NCBI GenBank assembly: GCA_905479995.1
Contig: CAJQON010000040.1
Coordinates: forward strand, 32,854-96,853
Length of the DNA stretch: 64,000 nucleotides
Origin: an uncultured Flavobacteriales bacterium
Lineage (GTDB): Bacteria; Bacteroidota; Bacteroidia; Flavobacteriales_E; Vicingaceae
Reading direction: 5' to 3'
The translations under genes were made by a program, and so were the position numbers. Positions 8,790-17,938 of this stretch are shown in pieces (position 1 is the stretch's first letter; every line of letters begins with the position of its first letter). Under the pieces are notes generated by a model that saw nothing but the letters and a program-made list of their open reading frames with translations, made no database searches and had not been told where the DNA came from.

Positions 8790-9488
8790 TTAATTGAAAT
8801 CGTAGGAAAATATATTCAAGTCCTTCTTATAAATCTCACTAACTTTCGTTTTCATCTTTTCATCGTAGTATTCCCTAAAATCTTTTTTCTTATTTGTAGA
8901 GTTCATTCTTTTAATTGGCTGATTATTAATGCTTAACAAACCCATAATATGAGAAAGATCATTTTCAAAATTTTCAAACTTACCGATGTAGTCAATTGAA
9001 TTTAAGTCAATTAGTTTTGATTGTAAACGAATATGCGGGTCACAATTATCTATATCTTGGCTTGCTACAAAATCAATAAAATTTTCAAACTTTCGCATTT
9101 CTATCAATTCTTTGTATGAGAACTTAAAATAATTGTTTTGAACTACTTTATTCATCCAACATGATACGAGCCTGTCGTATGGGTTTCTAATAAATGCAAA
9201 TTTGAAATAGTCCTTATAAATCCCAGTAGAGTAATGACAATCATATGGATGTTCCGCATCTAAATGGGTGTTTGATTCTTTTAAAATTTTAAGAATTGTT
9301 CTTGTTCCAACTTTAGCAACCCGGAACCAAATGAACTTTTTTTCATGACAAACCGTCAAGTTGTATTTGTCTCGAGAAGGAAGCTGAGGAATCGTTTTTA
9401 GTACAATTCGACTTACAGTTTGGTATAACTTGCTGCCACGTGTTAGTTGAGTTGATAGGCCGCTTTTGTTTTTGATTGTTTTAAGCAT
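8790..9488 (-). CDS. Sulfotransferase family 2 (carbohydrate sulfotransferase-like)
   Basis: A 232-residue PAPS-dependent sulfotransferase-like protein. The 5'-phosphosulfate loop KVGTRT (59-64) and the 3'-phosphate motif FAFIRNPYDRLVSCW (97-111) are both intact. The later stretch DPHIRLQSKLI followed by YIGKFENFENDL is typical of the family that sulfates glycans (chondroitin/HNK type). No signal peptide is evident. It begins 6 bases after the GWxTD gene stop and so is probably co-transcribed. No glycosyltransferases or PAPS synthesis genes are adjacent, so the acceptor (surface polysaccharide or lipid) is unknown. Isolated genes of this type are often acquired by transfer. Confidence 0.88.
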   Translation of the reverse strand: MLKTIKNKSGLSTQLTRGSKLYQTVSRIVLKTIPQLPSRDKYNLTVCHEKKFIWFRVAKVGTRTILKILKESNTHLDAEHPYDCHYSTGIYKDYFKFAFIRNPYDRLVSCWMNKVVQNNYFKFSYKELIEMRKFENFIDFVASQDIDNCDPHIRLQSKLIDLNSIDYIGKFENFENDLSHIMGLLSINNQPIKRMNSTNKKKDFREYYDEKMKTKVSEIYKKDLNIFSYDFN

Positions 9489-9494
9489 ATAGTT

Positions 9495-10763
9495 TTAATA
9501 AATCCGTCCACTCCTCCAGCTGTCAACAGCTCTAAACCATGTGTTTTTAAAAATAGGGGAGCGGCTTAGTGTAAAGTCGTTGTTACTCACAGGGTTGTCA
9601 ACCTTGTTAAAAACAAAGCTAATGGACATCATATTGTTTTCTTCGCCATAAATCCAGTTTTCGTAAGTTTTGTTCTTGTATACTACGTTGGGCGATCCAA
9701 ATATTACGTAAATAATACCTCTATCTGTTTTCCAACCTTCTAGGTAAGAAGTGAAGTATTTGTTGGCGTTCTCTACTCGTGTATAATATGCTCTAATTAA
9801 TGTTTTTGCTCGGTCGGTACTTCCTGCAATATTAAGCCAAAACTTATCTATTGCTAATTTTTTGTTTTTGCTTTCGTTTAATTCGGCAAACTCTTTTTTA
9901 GTAGAAATGTAACGCATTGGCGGAATCATGTTTTCCGGGTTTTTTATTTTCGGAAAATTTTCTTGAAAGTTAAATAAAGTGGGACCTAACTTATTGGTTT
10001 CTGAATTTTGAAAATGGAACAAGCCTGTTTTTTCTATGGTATAAAGTAGTGCATTAGAATCATTAAACTCTAAATAAATGGAACTGCTAGGTTTAAATAC
10101 CAGTGGCTCTTCGGGTTCTATTGGAATCGAAAACGGTGGTTTTGCTATAGGCAAATTAGAATCGTAATGTTTTAATAAAATTCTATTGGCTTGGTTTTGT
10201 CTGTTTTTTATAATTTTTATGCTAGTATTGCTGGTAAAATAATTATTAAACAACACATTATTGTTAGAGTCGAGCATAATGTAGTTTTGGTTAGAGTACA
10301 TGTTGGATCTGTTAATCGGTACCCTCTTTCGAGCATAATGGTCTCTTGTTAAATCGTTAAAAGTAATTAGTAAATCGTAGGTTTTTCCAGCTTCTGTTTT
10401 TAGTTTTAAAAGGCCATCCAAGTGTCTTTTTTCTTTATTGTTTCCATAATCTTTAAAATAAATGGAAGTACTGTCTACAATACTTTCATCGGCCTTGTTT
10501 ATTAATTGGTAATTAATAAGGAGGTTGGCGCTAAATGTGGTGTCATTTCTCTTTTTGGTATATAAAATGTTTGCAGAATTCAGTCTAAAATGTACCTCTG
10601 TTAAGGTATCGTTTTTATGAAAAACTTTATATACAGGATTAATTAAATTTAAACCTGGCATGTAAATTCCGGCAACATTGCTGCTGCTTGCCGTTTTTTT
10701 AGAAGGCTTACAGGCGTACAAGGCTAGTGCTGCAATTAATATGATGATGAGTTTACGCATCAA
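9495..10763 (-). CDS. GWxTD domain lipoprotein
   Basis: A 422-residue protein with a lipoprotein signal (ALYAC, Cys about 18). The diagnostic GWxTD motif appears as GWKTDRGIIYVIFGSP at about residue 341, followed by YENWIYGEENN, as in the Bacteroidota/Acidobacteria GWxTD family. The family is widespread and of unknown function, probably periplasmic or in the outer membrane. The start overlaps the rmuC stop by 11 bases, suggesting coupling. Two Met codons in tandem leave the start uncertain by one residue. Confidence 0.88.
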   Translation of the reverse strand: MMRKLIIILIAALALYACKPSKKTASSSNVAGIYMPGLNLINPVYKVFHKNDTLTEVHFRLNSANILYTKKRNDTTFSANLLINYQLINKADESIVDSTSIYFKDYGNNKEKRHLDGLLKLKTEAGKTYDLLITFNDLTRDHYARKRVPINRSNMYSNQNYIMLDSNNNVLFNNYFTSNTSIKIIKNRQNQANRILLKHYDSNLPIAKPPFSIPIEPEEPLVFKPSSSIYLEFNDSNALLYTIEKTGLFHFQNSETNKLGPTLFNFQENFPKIKNPENMIPPMRYISTKKEFAELNESKNKKLAIDKFWLNIAGSTDRAKTLIRAYYTRVENANKYFTSYLEGWKTDRGIIYVIFGSPNVVYKNKTYENWIYGEENNMMSISFVFNKVDNPVSNNDFTLSRSPIFKNTWFRAVDSWRSGRIY

Positions 10764-12114
10764 GTTGGTTGGTGTTGTCAGTTAAAAAATCTGTTGCAAT
10801 GTTCTTTTTTGTTTTAGCACCTAAAGTTCTAATCTTTTCTGCTCTGCCAATTAAATTACCCGAACCTGTTTTCAATTTGTTTATCGCTCCGTTGTAAGCT
10901 TCTTGAGATGATTTTAATCCTTTATCTATTTTTTCTAAATCTTCTAAAAAGCCAACAAACTTATCGTAAAGCCTACCGCTTTGCTCGGCAATTTCTAAAG
11001 CATTTTTGGTTTGTTTCTCATTGTTCCAAACCGATTTTATGGTTTTTAAAGTAGCCAGTAAAGTAGATGGTGTAACTATTACTACTTTTTTATCCCAAGC
11101 ATATTGGTACAACTGATTGTCGGTTTGCATAGCAATACCAAAAGACGATTCTATGGGCATAAACAACAATACAAAGTCTGGCGAATCTATGCCTTTACCC
11201 GAAGTGTAATGTTTTTCGCTTAAGCCTTTAATATGAGCCTTAACCGAAACCAAGTGATTTTTTAAGAAGCTTTCTTGTTCATCAACATCTTCAGAGCTAA
11301 TGTAGTCTTGGTAAGCATTTAACGAAACCTTAGCATCTACAATAATGTGTTTATTGTCGGGTAGTTTAATTAAAACATCTGGCTGAATTCTAGATCCTTC
11401 ATCATTGGTGGTGCTGTGTTGTGTTTCAAATTCTTCGCCCTCAACCAATCCAGAACTTTCTAATACCTTCTCTAAAATTAACTCGCCCCAATTTCCTTGT
11501 GCTTTATTGTCGCCTTTTAGTGCTTTGGTTAAGTTGTGTGCATCTTCACTCATTTGTGTGTTTAACTTCTCCAACGATTTAATTTGTTCAATTAACGAAG
11601 TTCTGTCTTTTAGTTCTTTCTCATATTTGTCTTCAACCTTTTGCTCAAAGCTTTTAATATTTTCTTTTAAGGGATTTAAAATTTCACCCAATCGTTTTTG
11701 ATTGGCTTCTGCAAAGTCGGATGTATTTTGTTTTAATAGTTTGTTAGCAATGTTTTCAAACTCAGTACTAAACTTTTTTTGTAGCTGTTCTACTTCTGTT
11801 TTTTGGTGGGCCAATTTTTCTTCTACATTGAGTTGGGCTTCTTTCAGCTTTGAATTCTCTGTTAGTAAGGTGTTTTTTTCATTCAACAGTTTTTCAAAAC
11901 TATCTTTTTGTTCTTTAAACACTTCTCTAGAAGTCGTTATTTTACCAGAAAGTTCTCCTTTTTCTAAAGAAAGTTCATTGATCCTTTTGTTTAGTTCTTC
12001 AGCATTAAAAGTGGTGTTGGCAGTTGTATTAGCTTTACCTTTTTTAAGCAGCCAGCCCAGCGCAAATCCAACAATAATTCCAATAATTAAAAGTAAAACA
12101 GGTATCATATCCAT
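10753..12114 (-). CDS. rmuC: DNA recombination protein RmuC
   Basis: A 453-residue protein with an N-terminal transmembrane helix (about 4-21), a long coiled coil (about 37-190) and the RmuC nuclease-like domain (about 200-400) with NWGELILEKVLESSGL, IQPDVLIKLPDNKHIIVDAKVS and FVLLFMPIESSF. The D...DAK pattern fits the restriction-endonuclease fold of the family. RmuC limits inverted-repeat recombination and genome rearrangement in E. coli; a similar role is inferred here. It is followed by and overlaps the GWxTD gene, and is preceded by the L,D-transpeptidase gene. Confidence 0.94.
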   Translation of the reverse strand: MDMIPVLLLIIGIIVGFALGWLLKKGKANTTANTTFNAEELNKRINELSLEKGELSGKITTSREVFKEQKDSFEKLLNEKNTLLTENSKLKEAQLNVEEKLAHQKTEVEQLQKKFSTEFENIANKLLKQNTSDFAEANQKRLGEILNPLKENIKSFEQKVEDKYEKELKDRTSLIEQIKSLEKLNTQMSEDAHNLTKALKGDNKAQGNWGELILEKVLESSGLVEGEEFETQHSTTNDEGSRIQPDVLIKLPDNKHIIVDAKVSLNAYQDYISSEDVDEQESFLKNHLVSVKAHIKGLSEKHYTSGKGIDSPDFVLLFMPIESSFGIAMQTDNQLYQYAWDKKVVIVTPSTLLATLKTIKSVWNNEKQTKNALEIAEQSGRLYDKFVGFLEDLEKIDKGLKSSQEAYNGAINKLKTGSGNLIGRAEKIRTLGAKTKKNIATDFLTDNTNQLDA

Positions 12115-12151
12115 TCAAAAAATCTTAGGGAATAAAATTAAGCTAATTTTC

Positions 12152-12838
12152 TTAATATTTTAGAATGAGAATAGGAGTTCCTTCATCTACCATATCGTAT
12201 AACTCCACCACATCAGAATTTTTCATCCTAATGCAGCCATGTGAGGCTGGTTGGCCTAAAAAACCTTCTTCGGCAGTACCATGTATATATATGTATCTAT
12301 TGTAAGAATCTATGTTTCTACCTTTATTAATTCCAGGCTCTTCACCTTGCAACCACATAATTCGAGAAGTAACATAATCGCCCTTCGCTTTTTCCTTTTC
12401 AGTAATAATTTTCACCTTTTTACCACAATACACCCGCGAAATAAACAGGCCTCCCTCTGGCACATTATCGCCAATTTTCTTTTTTATAGAGTGTAAACCT
12501 GGTGGTGTTTTATAGCTGTTACTCTTATTCCCTATTCCTTTTGCTGCCGTAGAAATGGTGTACTTTCTGATTGTAGAATCGTTTTCAATTAAGTACAAAC
12601 GTTGGTGCTTTACCGAAATGTACATGTATTTTTCAAAAGACTTGTCCTTATACTTTAAGTTAAGGTATTCCGATAAAAAATTGGCAATTGTTTCAGGAGA
12701 TGGTTCAGGCCCGGGATCTTCAATAACCGCAGGAATTTCTATTACAGGTTTTTCTAATACTTGAGTAGGCTTACACGAAAATAGTAAGCCAACCAACGCC
12801 AATAGAGCTAATATATAGTTAAACCGTTTTAAATGCAT
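12152..12838 (-). CDS. L,D-transpeptidase (YkuD) lipoprotein
   Basis: A 228-residue exported protein with a lipoprotein signal ending LLFSC. The YkuD domain occupies roughly 70-228, with YIHGTAEEG (His about 185) and the catalytic motif SHGCIRM (Cys about 200). This domain makes 3-3 peptidoglycan cross-links or attaches proteins to peptidoglycan; murein processing in the periplasm is the expected role. Its start overlaps the SDR stop by one base (TAATG), so the two are translationally coupled. Confidence 0.92.
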   Translation of the reverse strand: MHLKRFNYILALLALVGLLFSCKPTQVLEKPVIEIPAVIEDPGPEPSPETIANFLSEYLNLKYKDKSFEKYMYISVKHQRLYLIENDSTIRKYTISTAAKGIGNKSNSYKTPPGLHSIKKKIGDNVPEGGLFISRVYCGKKVKIITEKEKAKGDYVTSRIMWLQGEEPGINKGRNIDSYNRYIYIHGTAEEGFLGQPASHGCIRMKNSDVVELYDMVDEGTPILILKY

Positions 12839-13641
12839 TATCCATTTTTTTTCTTACTCATCTTATGCATTAAGTTGTAAAAGGTATTGGGGAAAAATGT
12901 TTTAAACGGAACGGTAAGTAATTCTTTGCTGCCTATATATTTATGGTTTTTGTTAGATTTTATAGCGTTCACAAACTTTTTAGCAAAAACAGTAGTGTCC
13001 ATTCCATTCTCTTGGGCAGGACTATTTTTGTTGTAAGCACTGCCATCACCAGTAACAGCATTTAGTGTTACATTTGTATTTACAAAACCTGGAGATACTA
13101 TTAATACAGCTACATTATCGTCTTTTAATTCCATTCTAAATGAATCGTAAAAGCCATACAGCGCATGTTTTGATGCAGCGTAAGTACTCAGGTTAGCTAA
13201 CCCAAACTTGCCAATAATACTCGTTACCACAGCAATTTTACCGCTTTTTTGTTGTTGCATTATTGGAGCAACAGCTTTACTTAAAGCAACATTTCCAAAA
13301 TAATTAATGTTCATTATTTTTTGTTCCACAGCAGCACTGGTTTCCATAGCATAACCTTCCTGACTTATTCCGCCATTGTTTATTAATACATCTATTCGGT
13401 TAAACTTAGCAATAACTTGTTGAGTCCATTCAACAGTCAATTGGTATTGTTCTAAATCTATTGGTAGAATTAAAACATTGTCATCACTCAATCCAGTTTC
13501 TTTTTTTACCCGTTCCAACTCTTCAGTCCTTCTGGCCGAAAGCACCAATTTACATTGCTCTTTAGCGAGTAATTTAGCGAGAGCTTCACCAATTCCAGAC
13601 GAAGCTCCAGTAATCCATATCACCTTATTTGTTAAATTCAT
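12838..13641 (-). CDS. SDR-family short-chain oxidoreductase
   Basis: Classical short-chain dehydrogenase/reductase of 267 residues. The NAD(P)-binding TGASSGIG is at 11-18, NNGG at 88-91, and the catalytic residues are S141, Y154 and K158 (TYAASK). The substrate cannot be deduced. The C-terminal extension with a hydrophobic aromatic segment (FKTFFPNTFYNLMHKM) resembles membrane-associated DHRS7-like members. It is the first gene of the minus-strand run that continues through ldt, rmuC and the GWxTD gene. Confidence 0.93.
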   Translation of the reverse strand: MNLTNKVIWITGASSGIGEALAKLLAKEQCKLVLSARRTEELERVKKETGLSDDNVLILPIDLEQYQLTVEWTQQVIAKFNRIDVLINNGGISQEGYAMETSAAVEQKIMNINYFGNVALSKAVAPIMQQQKSGKIAVVTSIIGKFGLANLSTYAASKHALYGFYDSFRMELKDDNVAVLIVSPGFVNTNVTLNAVTGDGSAYNKNSPAQENGMDTTVFAKKFVNAIKSNKNHKYIGSKELLTVPFKTFFPNTFYNLMHKMSKKKNG

Positions 13642-13764
13642 AGTGCTAATATAGATATTAAGGAATTACAACCTATAAGTGCTGAAATTTACTTTTTAAC
13701 GGAACAATCTTAAAAACCTTAAAAGAGATTTAGTTTAAAATAATTAATTTATTTTTGAAGAATG

Positions 13765-13795
13765 TTTGTAGATGTATTAAAAAAGTCTATTTTTG
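13765..13795 (+). promoter_or_regulatory. Bacteroidota-type promoter for rpmH
   Basis: TTTG at 13765-13768 is separated by exactly 19 bases from TATTTTTG at 13788-13795, which fits the Bacteroidota consensus TTTG-N19-TAnnTTTG. The rpmH ATG is 37 bases downstream. The consensus is established knowledge; its use here is inferred from position. Confidence 0.75.
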
Positions 13796-13832
13796 CAGTC
13801 CAAAATTAAGAACAAAGTAAAACAATATAGCG

Positions 13833-13991
13833 ATGAAACGTACATTTCAACCATCAAATAGAAAAAGAAGAAACAAGCACGGTTTCAGAAGTAGAATGGA
13901 ATCAGTTAACGGTAGAAAAGTTATCGCTAGCAGAAGAGCAAAAGGAAGAAAGAAATTAACAGTTTCTGACGAACCAAGACACAAGAGATAG
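13833..13991 (+). CDS. rpmH: 50S ribosomal protein L34
   Basis: This small ORF encodes 52 residues: [17 protein letters not shown], continuing [23 protein letters not shown]. These are the invariant L34 signatures, and the protein is highly basic, as expected for a large-subunit rRNA-binding protein. It has its own strong promoter upstream and an intrinsic terminator downstream, so it is probably a monocistronic unit. The short C-terminal extension ([10 protein letters not shown]) is of the kind found in Bacteroidota L34. No dnaA or rnpA gene is adjacent, unlike in E. coli. Confidence 0.97.
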   Translation: MKRTFQPSNRKRRNKHGFRSRMESVNGRKVIASRRAKGRKKLTVSDEPRHKR

Positions 13992-14013
13992 TGATATCTA
14001 AATAATATATTTT

Positions 14014-14042
14014 AAGGGATGCAATTTGCATCCCTTTTTTTT
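14014..14042 (+). terminator. Intrinsic terminator after rpmH
   Basis: A stem of AAGGGATGCAA paired with TTGCATCCCTT with almost no loop, ending in a run of eight Ts. It lies 22 bases after the rpmH stop and ahead of carB. Confidence 0.9.
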
Positions 14043-14139
14043 GAACAATTTTTATAATAATGTTGAAAAGTTACTTTAAAAATTTAATGGATTTGAAGTA
14101 CTTTCGTAAAGATATTTAAGACAAAAAAAACCATCATTT

Positions 14140-16959
14140 ATGCCAAGAGATCATAGCATTAAGCACGTACTAATTATTGGAAGTGGGCCTATCGTAATAG
14201 GACAAGCCTGTGAGTTTGATTATTCAGGTTCTCAAGCCTCACGATCATTAAGAGAAGAAGGAATAATAGTTTCGTTAATTAACTCAAATCCGGCAACCAT
14301 TATGACGGATAAGGTTACTGCGGATAATGTTTATTTGTTACCGTTAGAACCAGCCTCTATTTCACAAATTTTAGAAGAGCATCCAGACATTGATGCTGTA
14401 TTGCCATCTATGGGTGGTCAAACAGCATTAAACCTTTCTATAGAGTGTGAAAACATGGGTATTTGGGAAGATAACAATGTTAAAATGATTGGTGTTGATA
14501 CCAAAGCAATTGAAATTACTGAAGATAGAGAGTTGTTCCGTCAAAAAATGGAAGAGATAGGAGTAGGAATGGCTCCATCAGAAACAGCTAAATCATATTT
14601 AGAAGGAAAAGAAATTGCACAAAAAATCGGTTTTCCCTTAGTAATTCGTCCTTCATTTACCTTAGGTGGTACAGGTGGAGCGGTTATATATGATCCAGAA
14701 AAGTATGAAGATGCTTTACATGTTGGATTAAATGCTTCACCAATAAAAGAGGTAATGATAGATAAAGCCGTTATTGGCTGGAAAGAATACGAGTTAGAAT
14801 TATTGAGAGATGCCAATGATAACGTGGTTATTATTTGTTCTATTGAGAATTTTGATCCAATGGGAATTCATACTGGAGATTCAATTACGGTTGCTCCAGC
14901 AATGACTTTATCGGATACTACTTTCCAAAAAATGAGAGATTTATCCATTAAGATGATTCGATCTATTGGAAATTTCTCTGGAGGGTGTAACGTTCAATTC
15001 TCGGTAAGTAATGATGAAAGAGAGGAAATTATAGCCATAGAAATTAACCCAAGAGTTTCTAGATCTTCGGCATTAGCTTCTAAAGCGACTGGTTATCCAA
15101 TTGCAAAAATATCGGCTAAATTGGCCATAGGGTTTACTTTAGATGAATTAAAAAATCCAATTACTGGAAATACTTCAGCATTATTTGAGCCAACATTGGA
15201 TTATGTAATTGTAAAAGTTCCTCGTTTTAACTTCGATAAATTTAAAGGTTCCGAAAGAAGATTAGGATTTTCTATGAAATCGGTTGGAGAAACAATGGGA
15301 ATTGGAAGATGTTTCCAAGAAGCCCTACAAAAAGCTTGTCAGAGTTTAGAAATAAATAGAAACGGTTTAGGAGCTGATGGAAAAGAATTAACCGATCAAG
15401 ATGCTATTTTACACAGTTTAGAAAACCCAAGTTGGGACAGACTATTCCATGTTTACGATGCCATTAAAATAGGTATACCGTTTAAAAAGATACACGACAA
15501 AACAAAAATTGACCACTGGTTCTTACGTCAAATAGAAAACTCTGTAAAACTCGAAAGAAAAATTGAGGAGTATACGATTGATACATTACCGAAAGAATTA
15601 ATGAATGAAGCCAAACAAAAAGGGTTGGCTGATAGACAAGTGGCACACTTACTAAAGTGTTTAGAAAGTGAAGTGTATGCCAAGCGTACCGAGATGAACA
15701 TTAACCGTGTTTTCAAATTGGTTGATACATGTGCAGCAGAATTTCCAGCAGAAACACCTTATTACTACTCTACTTTTGAAGAAGAAAATGAATCGGTTAG
15801 AACAGACAAAAAATCTATTGTTGTATTAGGGTCTGGACCAAATAGAATTGGGCAAGGAATTGAGTTTGATTACAGTTGTGTGCATGGAATTATGGCTGCT
15901 AAAGAAGCAGGTTATGAGACCATTATGATTAATTGTAATCCTGAAACAGTTTCTACCGATTCTGATACGGCAGACAAGTTATATTTTGAACCTGTATTTT
16001 GGGAGCACATTTACGACATTATTAAGCACGAAAAGCCAGAAGGTGTAATTGTTCAGTTAGGTGGACAAACGGCATTGAAGTTAGCAGAGAAATTAGAGAA
16101 ATACGGAATTAAAGTAATGGGAACTTCATTTGAAGCACTAGACATTGCTGAAGATAGAGGTCGTTTTTCTAAAGCATTAGAAAAATTAAATGTTCCTTTC
16201 CCAAAATATGGAATAGTTGAAAGTGCTGAACAAGCTATTGAACTTTCAAAAGATTTAGGTTTTCCATTGTTGGTGCGTCCATCTTATGTCTTGGGTGGTC
16301 AAAAAATGAAAATCGTAATTAACGAAGAAGAGTTAGAACATCATGTAGTTGACATTCTAAAATCTATGCCGAACAATCAAATATTATTGGATCACTTTTT
16401 GGGAGGGGCAATAGAAGCAGAAGCAGATGCCATTTGTGATGGTGAGGATACTTACATAATAGGTGTAATGCAACACATTGAACCTGCTGGAATTCACTCA
16501 GGTGATTCTTATGCTGTATTACCACCTTACAACTTAGGTGATATGGTAATGGCTCAAATAGAAGACATCACTAAAAAGGTAGCCGTAGAGTTAAAAACGG
16601 TAGGTTTAATTAATATGCAGTTTGCAATTAAGGATGATGTTGTTTATGTAATTGAAGCTAACCCTAGAGCTTCGAGAACTGTTCCTTTTATAGCTAAAGC
16701 TTACGATGAACCTTATGTAAAATATGCTACCAAAGTAATGTTGGGAGATAAGAAGGTGAAAGATTTTAATTTCAATCCGAAGAAAAATGGATATGCTATT
16801 AAGATTCCAGTATTTTCTTTCAGTAAATTCCCTAATGTTGACAAGGAGTTAGGACCAGAAATGAAATCTACAGGTGAAGCTATTTACTTTATTGACAGCC
16901 TAAAGGATAAGTTTTTTAGAGATATTTATGCCGAAAGAAACCTATATTTGAGTAGATAA
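14140..16959 (+). CDS. carB: Carbamoyl-phosphate synthase large subunit, lacking the C-terminal MGS domain
   Basis: The 939-residue large subunit uses ammonia from CarA, bicarbonate and two ATP to make carbamoyl phosphate for arginine and pyrimidines. Both synthetase halves are present, each starting with a pre-ATP-grasp motif (IGSGPIVIGQACEFDYSG near residue 13; GSGPNRIGQGIEFDYS near 564) and followed by an ATP-grasp domain. The protein ends at RDIYAERNLYLSR, where E. coli CarB continues for about 130 residues into the MGS-like regulatory domain that binds ornithine and UMP. Bacteroidota CarB proteins typically share this short form. carA is not in the window, so the subunits are encoded separately. 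Confidence 0.96.
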   Translation: MPRDHSIKHVLIIGSGPIVIGQACEFDYSGSQASRSLREEGIIVSLINSNPATIMTDKVTADNVYLLPLEPASISQILEEHPDIDAVLPSMGGQTALNLSIECENMGIWEDNNVKMIGVDTKAIEITEDRELFRQKMEEIGVGMAPSETAKSYLEGKEIAQKIGFPLVIRPSFTLGGTGGAVIYDPEKYEDALHVGLNASPIKEVMIDKAVIGWKEYELELLRDANDNVVIICSIENFDPMGIHTGDSITVAPAMTLSDTTFQKMRDLSIKMIRSIGNFSGGCNVQFSVSNDEREEIIAIEINPRVSRSSALASKATGYPIAKISAKLAIGFTLDELKNPITGNTSALFEPTLDYVIVKVPRFNFDKFKGSERRLGFSMKSVGETMGIGRCFQEALQKACQSLEINRNGLGADGKELTDQDAILHSLENPSWDRLFHVYDAIKIGIPFKKIHDKTKIDHWFLRQIENSVKLERKIEEYTIDTLPKELMNEAKQKGLADRQVAHLLKCLESEVYAKRTEMNINRVFKLVDTCAAEFPAETPYYYSTFEEENESVRTDKKSIVVLGSGPNRIGQGIEFDYSCVHGIMAAKEAGYETIMINCNPETVSTDSDTADKLYFEPVFWEHIYDIIKHEKPEGVIVQLGGQTALKLAEKLEKYGIKVMGTSFEALDIAEDRGRFSKALEKLNVPFPKYGIVESAEQAIELSKDLGFPLLVRPSYVLGGQKMKIVINEEELEHHVVDILKSMPNNQILLDHFLGGAIEAEADAICDGEDTYIIGVMQHIEPAGIHSGDSYAVLPPYNLGDMVMAQIEDITKKVAVELKTVGLINMQFAIKDDVVYVIEANPRASRTVPFIAKAYDEPYVKYATKVMLGDKKVKDFNFNPKKNGYAIKIPVFSFSKFPNVDKELGPEMKSTGEAIYFIDSLKDKFFRDIYAERNLYLSR

Positions 16960-17026
16960 ATGACAATTTGGCTGGATTTTTAAATTGGTAAGAAAATTGC
17001 AAAAATCTATAGCTAAACAATAAACT

Positions 17027-17302
17027 ATGCAGTTATTAAGAACAATAGCAATACTTTTTATCGTCTATTACGGCTTTAAATTGTTGGCTAAATATGTTTT
17101 TCCATTTTTTTTGAAACGTTGGTTGAACAAAAAAATGGGTCAATTTCAGAATCAAGGGAATAGCCGTTTTAACGATCAGCAGAAAGCTGAGCAATTTGCC
17201 AAAGAGCATGAGGGCGAAGTGAAAATTAAGGCTCAGCCTAAAAACAATAAACCTGAATCTGATGGATTAGGAGATTTTGTTGATTATGAAGAAGTAGACT
17301 AA
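17027..17302 (+). CDS. DUF4834 family small membrane protein
   Basis: A 91-residue protein with one N-terminal transmembrane helix (about 5-29), then a basic/polar segment and an acidic C terminus (VDYEEVD). It fits the DUF4834 family, which is restricted to Bacteroidota and has no known function. It lies 67 bases after carB and 17 bases before the RDD gene, so the last two are probably co-transcribed. Confidence 0.8.
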   Translation: MQLLRTIAILFIVYYGFKLLAKYVFPFFLKRWLNKKMGQFQNQGNSRFNDQQKAEQFAKEHEGEVKIKAQPKNNKPESDGLGDFVDYEEVD

Positions 17303-17319
17303 TTTAAAACAAATATACC

Positions 17320-17937
17320 ATGAACGAACCAACTACGAATACCGAATTAAACTCAAACGAATTAACACCTTTATCAAAAGAAGATAGGGTAGATTTTTGG
17401 ACCAGATTAGGCGCCTATTTAATCGATTTTTTATTTATTATCATTTTAGGGCTTGCCATTGGATTAACAATAGGTGATTTATTAGCCCCAGTTCTTTTTG
17501 GTGGTCAGATGGCTGACATGAATGTTCAAATGGATCAAATGAGTCAGTTATCTCCTGAAGTTGAACGCATGTTCCCGAATTTTATGGGATTAATGATGAA
17601 GATGATGGCTTTTGGTGCTGGAACATCTATTGCTGGATTAATATTATTGGTAATGGAAGCATCAGTTGGGCAATCAGTTGGTAAAATGTTGCTAAAAATT
17701 AGAATTTCTAATGTTTATGGTTATCCCGCAACTCCTAAAGAATTATGGAGTAGAGCTTTATTTAAATATGGATCTACAGTTTTAAGCTTATTGGGTGGAA
17801 TAACCGGTTTAATGATTTTAAGTACTTTGGGAAGTATCTTAGGACTAGTTGTCTTTGTTGGTTTCTTTTTGGTTTTTATGGACAACCGTCAAACCATTCA
17901 TGATATGGTTGCTAAGACAATTGTAGCAAGAAAATAG
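17320..17937 (+). CDS. RDD family membrane protein
   Basis: A 205-residue integral membrane protein. The RDD signature is seen at the N-terminal helix (FWTRLGAYLIDFLF, about 27-40), in the conserved GQSVGKMLLKIRI segment (about 119-131), and near the end in DNRQTIHDMVAKTIV. There are about four hydrophobic segments. The middle section is unusually Met-rich (ADMNVQMDQMSQL and MMKMMAF). Family members are proposed transporters or small-molecule permeases, but the function here is unknown. Confidence 0.88.
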   Translation: MNEPTTNTELNSNELTPLSKEDRVDFWTRLGAYLIDFLFIIILGLAIGLTIGDLLAPVLFGGQMADMNVQMDQMSQLSPEVERMFPNFMGLMMKMMAFGAGTSIAGLILLVMEASVGQSVGKMLLKIRISNVYGYPATPKELWSRALFKYGSTVLSLLGGITGLMILSTLGSILGLVVFVGFFLVFMDNRQTIHDMVAKTIVARK

Positions 17938-17938
17938 C

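Noticed and set aside
11702..12163. 153-codon ORF antisense to rmuC
   Set aside because: Shadow of the coiled-coil region of rmuC; Ser/Phe-rich low complexity is typical of antisense to Lys/Glu-rich DNA.
14076..14106. Consensus promoter directly before carB
   Set aside because: TACTTTCG differs from TAnnTTTG at one base and there is no TTTG at the expected distance; too weak to list as a feature.
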